Source of the DNA: Halobacteriales archaeon SW_10_68_16
GTDB taxonomy: Archaea; Halobacteriota; Halobacteria; Halobacteriales; Haloarculaceae
Length of the DNA: 8,238 nt
Direction of reading: 5' to 3'
Assembly: GCA_003023485.1 (NCBI GenBank)
Contig: PXSG01000043.1
Span: 1-8,238, forward strand
Shown here: piece after piece, positions 5,798 through 8,238 of the stretch
Numbering within the stretch: position 1 is the first letter of the stretch
Layout of the letters: each line of letters starts with the position of its first letter
Notes under the pieces: model-generated
Told to the model about the DNA's origin: nothing
Databases searched by the model: none
The model's input: only the letters and a program-made list of their open reading frames with translations
Position numbers and translations under genes: made by a program

Positions 5798-6714
5798 TCA
5801 GGAAACCCCGTCGACACCGGTGAACTCGAAGCGTGCGCCCCCCGTCTTACTCTCGGTGAGTTCGACCGACCAGCCGTGTGCCTCGGCGATGCGCCGGACG
5901 ATGGTCAGCCCGAACCCGGTGCCGTCCGTGGCGGTCGAGTAGCCCGACTCGAAAATCCGGTCGCGCTCCTCCCCTGGGATGCCCGGCCCGTCGTCGGCCA
6001 CGTAGAAGCCGTCCCCGGTGGCGCCGACGGTGACCGTGACCTCGGGCCCACCGTGTTCGGCCGCGTTCCCGAAGAGGTTCTCGAACAGTTCCTGAACACG
6101 GCCGGAGTCGGCACGGAACCGCCGGGAGTCGGCGACTGCGAGGTCCGCGTCGCCGGTTCGGGATGTCTCCCAGGCTCGGGTGGCGACGGTCCCGAGGTCG
6201 ACCGGTTAGGGGTCGGTGATCGGCTCGTTTCGAGGAGTTCGACCGACGCGTTGGCGACGTGCAGCGGGTTGCGCAGGTCGTGTGCCATCGCCGAGACCAG
6301 CTCCTCGAGGCGCTCGTTCTGGCGCTGCAGTTTCCGCTGGGCCCGCTTGCGCTCCGTGATATCGTTCAGTATTGCCTGGCCGGCGGGCTCGCCTTCGTAG
6401 GTCATCGGTGTTCCCGCCGTCTCGGCGTATTTCTCCTCGCCGTCGAGGGCGACGAACCGGAACTCGGTCGGCTCGGTCGGTTCGCGCTCGGCGATCACCT
6501 GCTCGATGCGCCGGCCGATCTCCTCGCGGTCCGCCGGGTGGACGAACTCGCTGGCCGGCCGCCCGACCACCTCGTCGGCGCTGTCGGCGTTGGCGAAGGC
6601 CACGGCTGCCGGGTTCACGTACCTGAGTATTCCCTCGGCGTCGTAGATCGTGATCGGGGCCGGCGACACCTCGACTGCGTTCGGATGAACCGCCTCCTCG
6701 TCGTCCTGCGACAT
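5798..6714 (-). pseudogene. PAS-domain sensor histidine kinase, broken by internal deletion and frameshift
   Basis: Two-component sensor without membrane segments. The first frame (from ATG 6714) encodes a PAS domain (about 10-123: PAPITIYDAEGILRYVNPAA ... ILNDITERKRAQ), a short coiled coil (124-140) and the phospho-acceptor box SAMAHDLRNPLHVA with His145, reaching ASVELL (161, near 6232). Similarity then jumps to a second frame from 6202: VDLGTVATRAWETS, N-box ENLFGNAAEHGG, G1 box DDGPGIPG, G2 box GTGFGLTIV, and stop at 5798-5800. A TAA at 6206-6208 closes the second frame just before it resumes. Only about 29 bp separate the two pieces where relatives have some 35-40 codons, so the second helix of the dimerisation domain is deleted. 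A full kinase cannot be made. The start lies 46 bp after the FAD enzyme's stop on the same strand. Confidence 0.86.
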
Positions 6715-6746
6715 CCTCCAACGATAGCACGGCCGGCCTCCTCAAT

Positions 6747-6760
6747 GTTGGGACTCCAAC
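6747..6760 (-). other. Small stem-loop between the FAD enzyme and the histidine kinase
   Basis: GTTGG (6747-6751) and CCAAC (6756-6760) form a 5-bp stem with a 4-nt loop, beginning at the base next to the FAD enzyme's stop codon. It could slow or end transcription, or stabilise a 3' end, but there is no T-tract after it. Such a short stem can arise by chance. Confidence 0.3.
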
Positions 6761-8047
6761 CTATCCGTCCGCGCTCGCCCGGACCGCCATGGCCGCCTCG
6801 CGGCCGCTCTCCATCGCGCCCTGGATGGACGACCACCGCGTGTAGTCGCCCGCCAGGTACACCTCGCTGGCAGGCGCGTCGACGGCCGGCAACCCCTCCC
6901 GGAAGCCCGGCGGCTGGTCGAACTGCGCGAACTCGATCCGGTCGCTCGCCAGGAGTTCGATGTCGGCGAACTGGTTCTCGGGGAACCACGACGCCAGCGC
7001 CTCCCGGACTTCCCCGGTCAGCGCCGCGTCGTCGGCCGCCTGCTGGCCGAGGAAGGTCGCGCTGAGTAGCTGCCGACCGTCCGGGGCGTACTCGGGGGCG
7101 GCCGCCGAGACGGGCGCGACCTGGTTTGGGCGGCCGTCGGCCGCGTTCAACAGGAGGCGTCCCCCGCTCCGGAGCTCCTGGGTGGCCGGCACCACGAGGT
7201 GGAGCGTGACACAGCTCCGGGCCGCCGTCGGGATCGCCTCGACACCAGTGAGTTCCCTGGCTGTGAGCGGGTCCGTCGCCACGACCGCCGCGTCGGCGGT
7301 CACCGTCTCGCCGGGCGTCTCGACGACGACCCCTCCGTCGCCTGATCCGTCCTCCCCCTCGGACCTCACCGCCTCGACCGGCGTCTCCAGGGCGATGTCG
7401 ACGCCCGCCTCGCGGGCCCGCGCCGCGAGCTGGGCCGGGATGGCACCCATCCCCCTAGCCGGGACCGCCGTCTCGCCGGCGGCGAGCATCTTGAAGGTGT
7501 ACTCGAAGATGGCCCGGGAGGTCGACAGCGAGCGATCCAGCGTGATGCCCCCGTAGAAGGGCGCGGCGAAGTTCTCGACGAACTGCCGCGAAAAGCCGCG
7601 CTCGCGCAGGTACGCCTCGATGGTCGCGTCGGCGCCGTCGAGCATCACCCCCGGCGACTTCCCCGCCAGTTCGCGCCGCAGGGCCAGTACCCGCCACTTG
7701 TCGCCCAGCGTTATCTCGTGGTTGAACAGCGTCGCCGTCAGTGCCTTCGGATCCCGTAGCGGGTCCGAGAGAGTTGAGCGCTCGCCGGGCCGGCACAGCG
7801 TCGCGCCCGGCGTGAAGGTCCGCAGATCGAGCGCGTCGAGGTCCAGTTCCCGCCTGACCGCGGGGTAGGCGGTGAAGAGTACCTGGAACCCCCGGTCGAG
7901 CGTGAACCCCTCGACCTCGCGGCTGCGCACGCGCCCGCCGGGTGCCTCGCGGCGCTCGAACAGCACGACGTCGTCGCCGCGGTCGGCCAGCGTCCGGGCC
8001 GCGACCAGCCCCGCCAGGCCACCGCCGACGACCGCTACCTCCGTCAT
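6761..8047 (-). CDS. FAD-dependent oxidoreductase, amine oxidase/phytoene desaturase-like
   Basis: Flavoprotein of the flavin-containing amine oxidase superfamily, which includes phytoene desaturases, protoporphyrinogen oxidases and monoamine oxidases; the substrate here is not known. It has 428 residues. The N-terminal dinucleotide-binding fold is [21 protein letters not shown] (4-24, GxGxxG at 8-13), with the ribose-binding acid Glu31 and the GGRVRS motif (37-42). The middle holds the substrate domain ([20 protein letters not shown]). The C-terminal FAD motif is [20 protein letters not shown] (396-415), with Asp401 contacting the flavin. The ATG at 8047 directly precedes the Rossmann strand and has a TTTT box at leaderless distance; an earlier in-frame ATG at 8092 adds 15 residues without family similarity. 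It lies between two related broken histidine kinases on the same strand. No carotenoid or haem genes are adjacent to narrow its role. Confidence 0.92.
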   Translation of the reverse strand: MTEVAVVGGGLAGLVAARTLADRGDDVVLFERREAPGGRVRSREVEGFTLDRGFQVLFTAYPAVRRELDLDALDLRTFTPGATLCRPGERSTLSDPLRDPKALTATLFNHEITLGDKWRVLALRRELAGKSPGVMLDGADATIEAYLRERGFSRQFVENFAAPFYGGITLDRSLSTSRAIFEYTFKMLAAGETAVPARGMGAIPAQLAARAREAGVDIALETPVEAVRSEGEDGSGDGGVVVETPGETVTADAAVVATDPLTARELTGVEAIPTAARSCVTLHLVVPATQELRSGGRLLLNAADGRPNQVAPVSAAAPEYAPDGRQLLSATFLGQQAADDAALTGEVREALASWFPENQFADIELLASDRIEFAQFDQPPGFREGLPAVDAPASEVYLAGDYTRWSSIQGAMESGREAAMAVRASADG

Positions 8048-8070
8048 GTGCCCGCCTGTGAGCGCCACCA

Positions 8071-8076
8071 CCAAAA
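8071..8076 (-). promoter_or_regulatory. Candidate TATA box for the FAD oxidoreductase
   Basis: The minus strand reads TTTTGG, centred about 27 bp before the ATG at 8047. This fits a leaderless transcript and supports the shorter start. It is a weak box, supported mainly by spacing. Confidence 0.38.
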
Positions 8077-8092
8077 CGCCTGCGAGAGGCAC

Positions 8093-8238
8093 CTAGTCGA
8101 CGGTTTCGACGCCGGCGAACTCGAAGCGTGCGCCGCCCTCCGCATGTCGGTGATCCGGACCGACCAGCCGTGGGCCTCGACGACCTCCGTGACGATGTTC
8201 AGCCCGAAGCCCGTCCCGTCCTGGCGGGTGGAGTAACC
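8093..8238 (-). pseudogene. C-terminal end of a second histidine kinase, frameshifted near its stop (partial at right edge)
   Basis: Reading in from the right edge, the minus strand gives [20 protein letters not shown], then [11 protein letters not shown], the G2 ATP-binding box and last strands of a HATPase_c domain. The frame then fails near 8141-8147. In another frame it continues [15 protein letters not shown] to TAG (8093-8095). The ending of the kinase at 5798 (EAHGWSVELTESKTGGARFEF) aligns on both sides of the break, and the DNA between shared flanking blocks is one base shorter here, so a single-base deletion explains it. Without correction the first frame would run on into unrelated residues. 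It may be a real mutation or a sequencing error. The rest of the kinase is outside the window. Its 3' end is 45 bp upstream of the FAD gene. Confidence 0.8.

Noticed and set aside
1..8238. A search by eye for tRNA, rRNA, transposase genes, CRISPR arrays, toxin-antitoxin pairs and defence genes
   Set aside because: No matching signatures were seen on either strand. The decay is not accompanied by visible insertion-sequence ends.

Overview
The window looks like chromosomal DNA from a haloarchaeon (class Halobacteria). It is very GC-rich, the predicted proteins are acidic (Asp/Glu-rich), an archaeal PDCD5-type DNA-binding protein is present, and the histidine kinases and PAS/GAF proteins are of haloarchaeal style. 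Several genes carry a short AT-rich box centred about 27 bp upstream of the chosen start codon, the spacing expected for leaderless haloarchaeal transcripts. These boxes were used to decide starts. The genus cannot be told from the sequence.

Layout, left to right. (1) 1-999 (-): N-terminal two thirds of a MATE efflux transporter, running off the left edge. (2) 1024-1154 (+): a frameshifted C-terminal scrap of a flavin/NAD(P) oxidoreductase. (3) 1228-1575 (+): an intact PDCD5-family protein. (4) 1576-1656 (+): an N-terminal scrap of a PP-loop ATPase (DUF7411-like). (5) 1663-2517 (-): a UbiA-family membrane prenyltransferase, preceded by a small haloarchaeal protein of unknown function (2616-3005, -). 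(6) 3126-3944 (+): a PAS-GAF-PAS signalling gene with two internal deletions and a lost 3' end. (7) 3872-4975 (-): a class I PLP aminotransferase that carries a 16-codon in-frame insert made of two hairpins and has a short N-terminus. (8) 5063-5761 (+): a calcineurin-like metallophosphoesterase, divergent from the aminotransferase. (9) 5798-6714 (-): a PAS histidine kinase broken by a deletion and frameshift. (10) 6761-8047 (-): an FAD-dependent amine oxidase/phytoene desaturase-like enzyme. (11) 8093-8238 (-): the C-terminal end of a second, related histidine kinase, itself frameshifted near its stop and running off the right edge.

The intact genes are mostly housekeeping or metabolic functions on separate transcripts. 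The most striking global feature is decay: five broken genes lie between intact ones in 8 kb. The most interesting local feature is the pair of hairpins with the shared core GGACTGYGTCC, centres exactly 22 bp apart, inserted in frame in the aminotransferase. It resembles a small palindromic element that is tolerated as protein. No tRNA, rRNA, CRISPR array, transposase or recognisable defence system was seen.
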